The notes under the pieces: model-generated
Seen by the model: the letters and a program-made list of their open reading frames with translations, nothing else
The model's database searches: none
What the model was told of the DNA's origin: nothing
NCBI GenBank assembly: GCA_964576925.1
Contig: CAZNWJ010000001.1
Coordinates: forward strand, 558,001 to 622,000
Length of the DNA stretch: 64,000 nucleotides
Reading direction: 5' to 3'
Source of the DNA: JADJGC01 sp964576925
GTDB taxonomy: Bacteria > Zixibacteria > MSB-5A5 > CAIYYT01
Shown: positions 1-8,580 of the stretch, piece by piece
How the letters are laid out: each line of letters opens with the position of its first letter
Numbering within the stretch: the stretch's first letter is position 1
Position numbers and translations under genes: made by a program

Positions 1-203
1 GCGGTCTCACCGATAATAGTTGTTGGCGGAAAAATGTGGACGACACGCACTCCCATCCTCTCCAACTCAACGACTCTGTCATCTAGTTCTGCCATCGTGT
101 TGGACGGAAAACTGATCATGACGGGAGCCGTTTCTGCACCACTGCCTTCTGTTGGAATCATGAATAGCCCCATCAAAATAACGACGATTAGTTTCGTGCT
201 CAT
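1..203 (-). CDS. Small exported protein, 3' end cut by window edge
   Basis: Reading leftward from the ATG at 203, the frame is open to the edge of the window, so only the first 67 residues are visible. They begin MSTKLIVVILMGLFMIP, a short signal-peptide-like hydrophobic stretch, followed by a soluble segment containing MAELDDRVVELERMGVRVVHIFPP. An AAAGGAT ribosome-binding sequence lies just upstream of the ATG. The gene follows the lipoprotein gene at 235-624 by 31 bases on the same strand, so the two are probably cotranscribed. I do not recognise the family. The visible part looks like an N-terminal regulatory or propeptide-like alpha/beta module, but that is only an impression. Confidence 0.6.
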   Translation of the reverse strand, partial: MSTKLIVVILMGLFMIPTEGSGAETAPVMISFPSNTMAELDDRVVELERMGVRVVHIFPPTTIIGET

Positions 204-234
204 GCCCTTATCCTTTCTGTGTTTTAGTCGTTAA

Positions 235-624
235 TTATTGGCTTTCAAGTTCAACGATGATGTTTTGCCGTTCTGTCGCACCCTCGGGTAAGTCGATCAA
301 CCGCGTGACATATCCAGATTTACCAGCGTACAGAACCTTTACCCTTCCGAAGACTGTGTACGCAAATCTGCCATCTGCATCCGAAAATCTCGCGCCATCA
401 TCCGAGTCTCGGCCGTTCACCCATGCGGATTCGATAGGTGCCAGACTCTGCTTGTCAAGAATTGTTCCTCGAACAGTGTCTGAGGTTTCGCCGTCGTCAC
501 ACGAACTCGTACCAAGCAGCAAGAGAGTAAAGATCAGCATTTCAAACGCTCGGAACATATGAGTTGCAACACTAACTCTTGATTTTGTGCGTCGCCTGTC
601 CGGCCTTGATGGTGTGGACATCAT
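235..624 (-). CDS. Small lipoprotein with carboxypeptidase-regulatory-like domain
   Basis: The product has 129 residues. It has a basic N-region (PDRRRTKSR), a hydrophobic core and the lipobox-like LLGTSSC, so it is probably a lipoprotein anchored after signal peptidase II cleavage. After the cysteine comes one beta-sandwich module: VRGTILDKQSLAPIESAWV, then SDADGRFAYTVFG, then a closing strand. This is the signature layout of carboxypeptidase-regulatory-like (CarboxypepD_reg) domains, which usually act as adhesion or stability modules. The start is set by AAGGAGGT placed six bases before a tandem ATGATG. The role is unknown. The downstream partner is the exported protein at the left edge. 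Confidence 0.72.
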   Translation of the reverse strand: MMSTPSRPDRRRTKSRVSVATHMFRAFEMLIFTLLLLGTSSCDDGETSDTVRGTILDKQSLAPIESAWVNGRDSDDGARFSDADGRFAYTVFGRVKVLYAGKSGYVTRLIDLPEGATERQNIIVELESQ

Positions 625-911
625 CTTACCTCCTTGGTCTCTTGCCCAGGTTTCGATTAGCCATTGATTGGACTTCCGGGCGTATGCTACCCGTAGTGTT
701 TCGATTCTGCTTGAGAATGTGCCCGACTTTCATCATGCACCCTATGAGAATTCAACGTCCCAGCCATGCTTTTGTCAAGTCTCATGTCCATGATTAACCG
801 TGTTTCTTTCGTTGTATCGAAGCTTACCGCCTCCTGCATCCCCATTGACATCCCCCTGATTACTCGATTATCTTCCGCCAATTAGATTTTCACCACTCCA
901 AGGAGCCTTGC

Positions 912-2327
912 ATGTCCGCATCTTCGAGCTTGAAAACATTGGCGGCAATAGTCGTATCGGCGTTGCTGCTTCCGGCAATGATCCTGGCACAGTCAACCGG
1001 CCTATCCGACGATCTGATCAAAAAACTGCAAATCGACTACGATCAGAATCGCAAGAACCCCGCGATCTACAACGCCCTCTCGGCAAATGACATCAACGCG
1101 CTCGCCGTCGACCGCGACAAGCTGGTCCAGCACAATGCGATCTTCAATAAGACCATCGAAACCGGCGAGATGACCAATCAGGAGGCCTCCGGGCGTTGCT
1201 GGATGTTCGCCGGCTCAAACCTGCTGCGGCCGCAAGTGATGAAGAAATACAAACTCGGGACGTTCAAGCTTTCGACCAATTACCTCTTCTTCTGGGACAA
1301 GCTGGAGAAATCGAACACGTTTCTCGAAATGACGATCGAGTTGGCTGCACGACCGATCGACGATCGCGAAGTTGTCATGCTGTTCGAAGACCCCTGCGGA
1401 GACGGCGGCTGGTGGTCGTATGTGGTTGATCTCGTGTCCAAGTACGGCGTGGTGCCGGATCAGGTGATGCCGGAAACCTATGCGACTGCGCACACCGGCA
1501 GTCTCAACGCGATTCTCAACCGCAAGCTGCGCGGCGATGCTATAGAACTGCGGGAAATGCACGTGGCGGGAAAGCCCGCGGCGGAATTACGCGCCGCAAA
1601 GGAAACGATGCTCAAAGAAGTCTACACGATCCTCGCGCTCAATTTCGGAGTTCCACCGCAGGAGTTCGTGTGGCGCTATGAAAGCAAGGATTCGGTGCAG
1701 GTTCCGCCGAAGGAGTACACACCGCGATCATTCTATGATGAAGTCATCGACACCAAGCTCGAAGATATGGTCGCGATCTTCGATCACCCCGGTGTGGAAT
1801 ACTTCAAGTATTACGAACTCGGCCGCTCACGCAGTTTTGCCGACCGAACTGACCTGCGTTTCATTAACCTCCCGATCGACAGCCTGAAACGCTATTCCAT
1901 GGCGACGCTTCTGGGCGATCAGCCGGTCTATTTCTCCTGTGACATCGGACAGGACAATTATGGTGGGAAGGGCGTGCTGGCGCGGGAGATCTTTGATTTC
2001 AAATCGCTGTACGGTTTCGATGTCCGCCTGAGCAAACGCGAGCGCGTGCTGACGCGCGACAGCTATCCGAATCATTCAATGGTGCTGACCGGCGTGGACA
2101 CCGCCAACGGCGTGGCTACCAAATGGAAGGTCGAGAATAGCTGGGGTGACAAGCCGGGCGACAGAGGCTGGTGGACGATGTACGATGATTGGTTTGATGA
2201 GTTCGTCTACTGCGTGATCGTCGATAGGAAGTTGCTAACCAAAGAAGTCGCCGCCCTTCTGAAGACCGAGCCGACACAACTTCCCTCGTGGGATCCGATG
2301 TGGGAAGCGATTCGGCGGATGAAGTAG
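912..2327 (+). CDS. Secreted C1B (bleomycin-hydrolase/PepC-like) aminopeptidase
   Basis: This is a 471-residue papain-fold cysteine aminopeptidase of family C1B. The catalytic triad is visible: Cys96 in SGRCWMFAG, His388 in NHSMVLTG and Asn409 in VENSWGD. Unlike typical cytosolic PepC or bleomycin hydrolase, it starts with a clear signal peptide (hydrophobic stretch at residues 8-25 ending AQS), so it probably works in the periplasm or outside the cell. CAAGGAGC precedes the ATG at a good distance. An S33 hydrolase gene follows after 23 bases, and a tricorn-type protease lies a little further on, consistent with a peptide-degradation neighbourhood. The TAG stop abuts a GGATCCTGACCTGC sequence resembling a repeat seen elsewhere in the window. 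Confidence 0.9.
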   Translation: MSASSSLKTLAAIVVSALLLPAMILAQSTGLSDDLIKKLQIDYDQNRKNPAIYNALSANDINALAVDRDKLVQHNAIFNKTIETGEMTNQEASGRCWMFAGSNLLRPQVMKKYKLGTFKLSTNYLFFWDKLEKSNTFLEMTIELAARPIDDREVVMLFEDPCGDGGWWSYVVDLVSKYGVVPDQVMPETYATAHTGSLNAILNRKLRGDAIELREMHVAGKPAAELRAAKETMLKEVYTILALNFGVPPQEFVWRYESKDSVQVPPKEYTPRSFYDEVIDTKLEDMVAIFDHPGVEYFKYYELGRSRSFADRTDLRFINLPIDSLKRYSMATLLGDQPVYFSCDIGQDNYGGKGVLAREIFDFKSLYGFDVRLSKRERVLTRDSYPNHSMVLTGVDTANGVATKWKVENSWGDKPGDRGWWTMYDDWFDEFVYCVIVDRKLLTKEVAALLKTEPTQLPSWDPMWEAIRRMK

Positions 2328-2350
2328 GGATCCTGACCTGCGAACTGACT

Positions 2351-3820
2351 ATGCTCAAGATCCTGACAGTTGCCGCAATTCTGTTTTGCCTAACGGCCGA
2401 CGGGCAAGCCAATAAGGTGCGTTCGGTGCTGACTCGTTGTGAACTGCCGGATATCGACGGCGAAGTCTATTGCGGCAAGCTCGAAGTGCTTGAAAACCGT
2501 GAATTGCCGGAAGGACGCCGGATTCCACTTAATGTGATTGTTCTAATGGCAACCTCTCAAGAGCCGGAAGCCGAACCGTTGTTCTTTCTCGAAGGCGGTC
2601 CCGGAATGCCGGCCACCGATGCCGCCGTGATGTTTGCCAATGAGCTCCCATTTCGACAGCATTACGATATTGTTCTAGTCGACCAGCGCGGCACCGGACA
2701 GTCCAATCCGCTCCATTGCGATCTGATCGGTGATCGCACAATCGCGCAAAACTATCTCAAGGAGATGTATCCTGCGGGGGCTGTTGCAGCATGCAGGAAG
2801 GAACTTGAACAGATCGCAGACTTAACGCAGTATACGACTTCACAGTTCATCGCGGATATCGATGCGGTTCGTGAGTGGCTTGGATATGAACAGATCAATA
2901 TCTATGCGATCTCCTACGGAACGAGAGCGGCCTATGCCTATGCGCGAGAGTATCCGGAACGCGTCCGCTCAGCGATCCTGATGGGTACGATGCCGCTCGA
3001 CGGCAAGATGCCGTTCCATCACGCAGTCGCTGCTCAGGCAGCGCTTGATTTACTGTTCGCCGACTGCGAGGCTGATTCGCAATGCAATCATCTGTATCCG
3101 GAATTACGCGAATCACTGAAGAGCGTCGTGACGGGAATGAGAGACACACCGTTGGAGATTCGATATCGCCCTCCAAATGGTCAGGAGCAGGTGGTGTCAC
3201 TGGCAGCATCGATCCTCATGGAGAAGATTCGGAGCCTGCTTTACACGTCGGACGCGCGGGCTTACCTCCCCTATTTGATTCGTGCCGCCTTCAACGGCGA
3301 CTACAAGCTCTTGCTTGAGGATATGATTCCGACCGAACCGGATTCTGTGCAGTGGTTTGCTGAGGGTCTTTATCTTTCGTTGACGTCAGCGGAAGATGTG
3401 CCCTTGATCGACACGACTGAAGCGCGACGTCGCAATGATTCGACGTTTTTCGGAAACTACCGCGTTGAGCAACAAGTACGTGCCGCTTCACTGTGGGCAA
3501 AAACTAAAGTGCCCGCTTCTTTCTACGAATTCAAGAGAATTGACACTCCGATCCTCTTCATCAGCGGAGGGCGCGACCCGGTAACGCCGCCGTATCTGGC
3601 CGAACGAGTTGCGCAGCACTGCCCACAGAGCCGCCATCTGGTCATCCCACTAATGTCTCACCTGCCGTACGGGCTCAAAAATGCGGAATGCACCTACGAC
3701 ATGATAATGGAATTTCTTGAATCGAAAGATGCAGCGCGCATCGACACGGCGTGCGTTTCAGATCTGCAGTTACCGCACTTCTATCCCGGTGATCATTTTG
3801 AGCATCTTGAAGGCGATTGA
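2351..3820 (+). CDS. Exported alpha/beta-hydrolase, tripeptidyl-aminopeptidase/S33-like
   Basis: The protein has 489 residues. After a signal peptide (MLKILTVAAILFCLTADGQA) comes an alpha/beta-hydrolase of the proline-iminopeptidase/tripeptidyl-aminopeptidase type. The oxyanion region is EGGPGMP, followed by DQRGTGQSNPL. The nucleophile is Ser188 in ISYGTR, the acid is Asp409 in GGRDPVTPP and the base is His437 in MSHLPYG. Members release N-terminal residues or short peptides. I chose the ATG at 2351 because it begins the signal peptide; an upstream in-frame ATG at 2288 would overlap the preceding gene. No strong ribosome-binding sequence is visible. Tricorn protease of archaea works with an S33 partner (factor F1), so the nearby tricorn homologue is suggestive. 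Confidence 0.88.
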   Translation: MLKILTVAAILFCLTADGQANKVRSVLTRCELPDIDGEVYCGKLEVLENRELPEGRRIPLNVIVLMATSQEPEAEPLFFLEGGPGMPATDAAVMFANELPFRQHYDIVLVDQRGTGQSNPLHCDLIGDRTIAQNYLKEMYPAGAVAACRKELEQIADLTQYTTSQFIADIDAVREWLGYEQINIYAISYGTRAAYAYAREYPERVRSAILMGTMPLDGKMPFHHAVAAQAALDLLFADCEADSQCNHLYPELRESLKSVVTGMRDTPLEIRYRPPNGQEQVVSLAASILMEKIRSLLYTSDARAYLPYLIRAAFNGDYKLLLEDMIPTEPDSVQWFAEGLYLSLTSAEDVPLIDTTEARRRNDSTFFGNYRVEQQVRAASLWAKTKVPASFYEFKRIDTPILFISGGRDPVTPPYLAERVAQHCPQSRHLVIPLMSHLPYGLKNAECTYDMIMEFLESKDAARIDTACVSDLQLPHFYPGDHFEHLEGD

Positions 3821-3827
3821 TTAGCCG

Positions 3828-4391
3828 CTAAAGCGTTCGCCGCACAATCGCCCGACTGGCAGAGGGTCTCTTGACCACTTTGTAGCCCGCTTGTTCGAAC
3901 GCGCTCACTAAACCTGTGAAGGCGAAGACATCCGGCATCTCACCCTTGCGCGGGATCACAGGATAACCCTCAATAATCTTCGCGCCGTTCTTCCTGGCGA
4001 ATTTTGCGGCAGCATCGAGCAGTGCTGTCGCCACTCCCTGGCGCCGATAGTCCTTGTCGACAAAGAGACAGACTACTGACCACACCGGCTGATCATCAAT
4101 CGGCTTCAACGTCCGCGAGCGTTCGAGTCCGGAGAATTGTTCGCGGGGCCCGAGCGAGCACCAACCGATTGCGCGTTTGCCGTCGAAAGCCAGTATGCCG
4201 GGCATCGCGCCACAATCGACCAGCTTCTTGAGCGATTTCTTATTGCCGCTGCCTTTGCCCGCGTTCCATTCGGAGCGCTTCAGCCGCCACCACATGCACC
4301 AGCACCCGGCGCAGGCGCCGCGCTCGCCGAAGAGCGCGACCAATTGCGGCCAGTTGGCTTTGGTGGCGGGAGAGAATTTCAACTTACTCAT
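3828..4391 (-). CDS. GNAT-family N-acetyltransferase
   Basis: The product has 187 residues with a GNAT fold. The core strand WSVVCLFVDKDYRRQGVATALL contains the acetyl-CoA pyrophosphate-binding RRQGVA motif at about residues 118-124. The N-terminal part is rich in Cys and Trp (GACAGCWCMWW), a pattern seen in a subgroup of uncharacterised GNATs of about this length. The substrate is unknown. The gene converges on the S33 hydrolase with seven bases between stop codons. AGGAT lies before the ATG. Confidence 0.85.
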   Translation of the reverse strand: MSKLKFSPATKANWPQLVALFGERGACAGCWCMWWRLKRSEWNAGKGSGNKKSLKKLVDCGAMPGILAFDGKRAIGWCSLGPREQFSGLERSRTLKPIDDQPVWSVVCLFVDKDYRRQGVATALLDAAAKFARKNGAKIIEGYPVIPRKGEMPDVFAFTGLVSAFEQAGYKVVKRPSASRAIVRRTL

Positions 4392-4417
4392 ACGATCCTA
4401 TAGCACTGAAGAAACTG

Positions 4418-4438
4418 GATTCCCGCCTGCGCGGGAAC
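4418..4438. repeat. Short interspersed palindrome (dRS3-like)
   Basis: The sequence GATTCCCGCCTGCGCGGGAAC forms a seven-base stem (TTCCCGC/GCGGGAA) with a four-base loop. It lies between the start of the GNAT gene and the end of the tricorn-like gene. It matches the ATTCCC-N8-GGGAAT pattern of widespread small repeats such as neisserial dRS3. Whether it is dispersed in this genome cannot be judged from one copy. Confidence 0.5.
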
Positions 4439-4477
4439 GACAATTCTGAATCTGATTCTTGCGGCCGTTCAGTGCAA

Positions 4478-7400
4478 TCACTCTAGCGACTTCATCAATT
4501 CTTGTACCGCCCGCACCAATTGCGGGTCGCGTCCGGCAATCAAGTCGTCCGGCAAGTTCTCAACAAAGATATCCGGCTGCCGCGGTACGCGATCGGTGTC
4601 CTCCATCTCAACCGTAAACGCACCCATCGATGGTCGGCGAATCTGCGTGCCATCAATAAGATTATACTGTGATGTACCGATCACACCGCTGGCTGTAGGT
4701 GTCCCGATAATCGGCCCCAGCTTCAGCCGTCTGAAGCCTTCGGCGAATATCTCCGAATTTGAAGCGCTATAATTGTCGATTAGAAGTGCCATTGGCCGTT
4801 CAGCGGCTTTGAAGCGCAACTTGTTCTCCGACGTAATTCCAAAATCGCGGAAGCGACGCAGGATATACGGGGTGCGATCGAGCATGCCAAGTAGGTGAAC
4901 CGAGATCCAACCGCCCGAATTGTCGCGGACATCAACAAGCAACCCGTCTTTTCCTTCGGCAATTGAAACCAGCTGCTCTTTGAACAAATCGAGTGACGGC
5001 TGATTCATCGCTCGAATGTTCAAGTACGCAACACGCCCGCCCGACAGCGAATCGACAAGGGCGCGGCGCGTTTCGACCCAGTCATTGTATCGCAAGTTCT
5101 CAAGTTCAGATGTCGAGATTGGTTTGATCTCGACAACGCGCGGTTTTGCTGCTGGTGTATCTGCGACAGCCAGGCGAACGCGCTTGCCAACTTTTCCGGA
5201 GAGCAGTCTCTCCAAACTCTGATTCCGTCCCAGCGACGAATCGTCGCAGGCGAGGATATAGTCTCCAACCGCCAGCCCGGCCGTTGCCGCCGGTGATAAC
5301 GGATAGACATAGCGAATCCCCCACAGTCCGTCGCGGTCGAGCACAATCGGGTCGAATTCAATGCCCATCTCGCCGGAGCGAATTGACTCGGCAGGTTTCT
5401 CATCTTTAAGTATTAGATCGAGATGTGACCCGCGCAATTCGCCCATGAGCTCCAGCATCAGATTGCGAAATTCTTCATCAGTGCGAACGTTTGCGAGCGG
5501 TGCTTCGTACTTGCGACGGGCAGCTTCCCAGTCAGTGCCGCGAAAGGTCGGGTCATAGAAATAGTGATTGAGTAGCCGCCAGCATTCCTGAAACTTCTGC
5601 TGAAACGTCGCGAGCCTGTGGATATCAATGGTTGCCTTCACCGGGAGTGACTCGGACTTGCCGTCACCCGTATTGAGCGATCGAATCTTGCCGTCGTCGA
5701 TGAAGTAGAGCTTCTTGCCGTCGCCGGAGATGGCCAGTTGCGATTTCGCCTTGCCGGAAGCTGTAAGCTGTTTGAGTTCCGGATCATCTTCGGTATTTAC
5801 CGACCAGACTTCCGGTTTACCCAGAAGCGATGCGACAAAGAAGAACTTCTTGCCGTCGGTGCTCAGAATCGGCCAGGAGCATGAGCCGGATAGGGCAAAG
5901 GCCCTACGCCGGCGCGATTCGATTCGCTCTGGATCGATGCGAACTGTCTTCGTGGTATCCTTAGCTGTTTTCGAGCTGTCTTTGCTCGCCTTTCCCAGGA
6001 ACAGGCTGTCGAAAACCGACTCATCAAAGGTGGCAGGAGGCAGTTGCAGTTCGACTTTATAGGTGTGCTCGTTGCCGTCTGCGGCGGCCGTGTAGTACAC
6101 CGACTTTCCGTCGGCAGCAAACTTGGGGCGCATATTGAAGCCCGAAGCCCGAGTCAGATTGTGCTTCTCTCCAGAGAGGTTAACCGCCCAGATATCCGAC
6201 TCATAGGTCGGGCCGTTCATCGTGAACGCCAGCCAACGTGAATCAGGCGACCAGTCGTACTCCAGGGTCGGTTCGATCCCTAAATCATAGAAAGTGCCCT
6301 GAGCCCAAACAGCCTCGCGCTTAGTGGCCAACTCCAATCGCACGATCTTGTCGAGTCCCCGGTAGAACGCGAGATATTTTCCATCGGGCGACGCCACTGG
6401 TTTTAACTCGGGCTCGTTCGACTGGGTTAGGTGTTTTTCCGCGCCGGTCAGCGCGTCGGCCTCGTAGATTTGATACTCTCCGTCACGATCGGAGCAATAG
6501 AACAGCGTGCGTGAGTCCTTTCCCCAAGTGACATGCTGTTCGCGCGCTGCAGTTCGCGTGACTTGGCGCGAGTCTTTTGGATCCTCGGTCGGCATTACAA
6601 AGACCTCGCCATGAACGATATAGGCCACTTTCTTGCCGTCGGGCGAAAGAGCCATCCATTCGACCTTACCGTCAAATGTCACCCGTTCGCTAAGGTTGGT
6701 CGAAACGTCGCTGGCAATCGAGATCGGAATCTGATTGGTCTCGCCGGTCACCGGATTCAACGTCCAGAGGCGAAAATTCTGCTCAAAGACGAGCAGCGAA
6801 CCATCCGGCGTTCCATTCAACCACTGGACACCGTCATCTGTGAAGTTCGTTATCTTCTCGGGCTCGCCTCCGATCAACGAGACTCGGTGCACCTGCGCCC
6901 AGGTGTCATCGTAGTTTGCTACGAAGTACACCATCTCGCGCGATTCGTCGAGCACCGGCCCGATTTCATGCGTGGGGTCGATGGTCAAACGAAAGGTCGT
7001 GAACTCCCTCGTTGATCGGTCTTGCACGTAAATATCGGAGTTGCCGCCTGTCTTGAGATCGCGACGCCACCAGCGTACGTAGCCCGATCCGGTGGTAAAC
7101 ACGAGATAACGGCCACTGGAGCTGATGCGGCCATCGTTCTCGCGCTCGGTGTAGCCGCCGGTGAGTTTGATTGGCGCCCCGCCTGCAGCAGCGATCTTGA
7201 AGATGTCACCTTTGCCATCGCGTTCGGAGTAAAACACGATGCTATCGCCGCCGGCAAACCAGCCCGTGCCAATGTCGTCGCTTGTATGAAAGGTCAATTG
7301 CCGCGGCTCTCCCCCGGCTGCCGGAATCACGAAAACGTCGTAGTTGTTGTGCCTTTGGGACGAGAATAAGAGCCAACGACCATCCGGCGAAAACTGCGGG

Positions 7401-7615
7401 CGGATATCTTCGGCCGCATGCACCGTTACGCGACGTGCTTCCCCGCCTGTAACCGGAGCAGTCCAGATATCGCCCTGATAGGTAAAGGCTACCGTTTTGC
7501 CGTCGGGCGAGAGAGCCGGATAGCGGCAATAAAGAGTCTCGGCGGCTGCAACGGTCGCGGCGACCGCCAGATGAATGGTTACTAACGCAGAGACAAATGT
7601 AGAGATAACTTTCAT
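4478..7615 (-). CDS. Tricorn-type protease (TolB-like propeller, PDZ, S41 serine peptidase)
   Basis: The product has 1,045 residues and a signal peptide (residues 1-25). Residues about 30-650 carry many LSPDGKxVAF/FSPDGRWLLF-type blades, the beta-propellers of tricorn and TolB proteins. They are followed by a helical core, a PDZ domain (about 750-840) and a C-terminal S41 peptidase domain. The charge-relay pair Ser730-His731 lies in RGSHLD, and the nucleophile region SASNSE spans residues 950-955. The catalytic Lys of C-terminal-processing peptidases is absent (TPTASGVIG instead), as expected for the tricorn subgroup. Tricorn degrades peptides into short products for aminopeptidases. Here the signal peptide puts it outside the cytoplasm, beside two exported peptidases on the opposite strand. 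Confidence 0.92.
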   Translation of the reverse strand: MKVISTFVSALVTIHLAVAATVAAAETLYCRYPALSPDGKTVAFTYQGDIWTAPVTGGEARRVTVHAAEDIRPQFSPDGRWLLFSSQRHNNYDVFVIPAAGGEPRQLTFHTSDDIGTGWFAGGDSIVFYSERDGKGDIFKIAAAGGAPIKLTGGYTERENDGRISSSGRYLVFTTGSGYVRWWRRDLKTGGNSDIYVQDRSTREFTTFRLTIDPTHEIGPVLDESREMVYFVANYDDTWAQVHRVSLIGGEPEKITNFTDDGVQWLNGTPDGSLLVFEQNFRLWTLNPVTGETNQIPISIASDVSTNLSERVTFDGKVEWMALSPDGKKVAYIVHGEVFVMPTEDPKDSRQVTRTAAREQHVTWGKDSRTLFYCSDRDGEYQIYEADALTGAEKHLTQSNEPELKPVASPDGKYLAFYRGLDKIVRLELATKREAVWAQGTFYDLGIEPTLEYDWSPDSRWLAFTMNGPTYESDIWAVNLSGEKHNLTRASGFNMRPKFAADGKSVYYTAAADGNEHTYKVELQLPPATFDESVFDSLFLGKASKDSSKTAKDTTKTVRIDPERIESRRRRAFALSGSCSWPILSTDGKKFFFVASLLGKPEVWSVNTEDDPELKQLTASGKAKSQLAISGDGKKLYFIDDGKIRSLNTGDGKSESLPVKATIDIHRLATFQQKFQECWRLLNHYFYDPTFRGTDWEAARRKYEAPLANVRTDEEFRNLMLELMGELRGSHLDLILKDEKPAESIRSGEMGIEFDPIVLDRDGLWGIRYVYPLSPAATAGLAVGDYILACDDSSLGRNQSLERLLSGKVGKRVRLAVADTPAAKPRVVEIKPISTSELENLRYNDWVETRRALVDSLSGGRVAYLNIRAMNQPSLDLFKEQLVSIAEGKDGLLVDVRDNSGGWISVHLLGMLDRTPYILRRFRDFGITSENKLRFKAAERPMALLIDNYSASNSEIFAEGFRRLKLGPIIGTPTASGVIGTSQYNLIDGTQIRRPSMGAFTVEMEDTDRVPRQPDIFVENLPDDLIAGRDPQLVRAVQELMKSLE

Positions 7616-7732
7616 GCCTTCGCTTTCCTATGCGCGCTGCGCGATTGAATTGGACTTACAACAGAATACGCAGAACCGCCATGCGGCACAAGGGGAAGTG
7701 ATGCCGCCGCGTTTGGCCGGCAACCAAGGGCG

Positions 7733-8326
7733 CTAACCAGTCAGTTTCTGCTTCCCACGTATCGGGCGACGCGAAGCCAACACCGCAAGGGTAGCGTTGA
7801 GAAGAAACACGTAAACGGCGAAGGCAGCGTTCTCGACATTGAAGGTTTGAATCGACAGCAGGCTCAATCCAAAGCCGAAGGCGCTGACGGTGTAGCCAAT
7901 CCAGCTCTCCGAGCGAGGATGGCTATACGACTTGATGAGCGTCGGGATAGCAGCCAGCACGTCTGCCGACAGCGAGAATATCAGAGCCAAGTTCGGGTCG
8001 TCAGTCAGGGCCCAGAGGATAATGCCGATGGCTGCGGCTGCCATCAGGTAGTAGTCACGCGGGGCACTCTTCCAATAGGCCTTCCTGTTAAAGAATGACG
8101 CAGCAACAATGAGCAGCGGCATAAAGCCGGCAACGAACGAAGTCCACGACAACTCCTCGATGCCCTGTGCTCTTTGCGCCACGAAGATAACCATTGGGAA
8201 GATCCCCCACAGCAGCCACGTGACGCGGTTGGGCTGGGCTTTGCCGGTCAGGGTATCGTACAGGTAGTAGAAACCGCCGAGCGAGCCGATGACAGCGCCG
8301 ATCAGCGCCCAATATTCGGGAAGCAT
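7733..8326 (-). CDS. Integral membrane protein with two PQ-loop-like repeats
   Basis: The product has 197 residues, nearly all membrane-embedded, with six or seven predicted segments. Two similar stretches, QPNRVTWLLWGIFPMV near residue 33 and HPRSESWIGYTVSAFG near residue 137, each place a proline and a WxxW/WIGY pattern at the start of a helix. This resembles the internal repeat of PQ-loop transport proteins. I do not assign a substrate. The gene stands alone between the tricorn and porin genes. No clear ribosome-binding site precedes the ATG, so the exact start is uncertain. Confidence 0.7.
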   Translation of the reverse strand: MLPEYWALIGAVIGSLGGFYYLYDTLTGKAQPNRVTWLLWGIFPMVIFVAQRAQGIEELSWTSFVAGFMPLLIVAASFFNRKAYWKSAPRDYYLMAAAAIGIILWALTDDPNLALIFSLSADVLAAIPTLIKSYSHPRSESWIGYTVSAFGFGLSLLSIQTFNVENAAFAVYVFLLNATLAVLASRRPIRGKQKLTG

Positions 8327-8525
8327 TGGCTAATCATGGCGAATCGGCAAGGCATGTCAAGAGTTCGCTGGTGACTTCACCGCGTAGCTGGATACAACAA
8401 TCCTGCCGCTGACTCTGTGCGAGGCGGAATCACTTTGTTGAAGCGGTGTTCTGGTAGGTTGCCCATGTCGGCAGATGCGGCATCCCGGCAACCTCTCGCA
8501 GATTGTATGAAAGGGTCGTGCCCAA

Positions 8526-8558
8526 TAAAAAAACCCGGCTCGTCTCCGAACCGGGTTT
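8526..8558 (-). terminator. Rho-independent terminator of the porin-like gene
   Basis: On the minus strand, AACCCGG/CCGGGTT form a stem (8532-8538 with 8551-8557), followed directly by a run of seven T residues (8527-8533 on the plus strand). It lies just past the stop codon at 8581. Confidence 0.85.
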
Positions 8559-8580
8559 CGAATTTCAGGAATCAAGAAAG

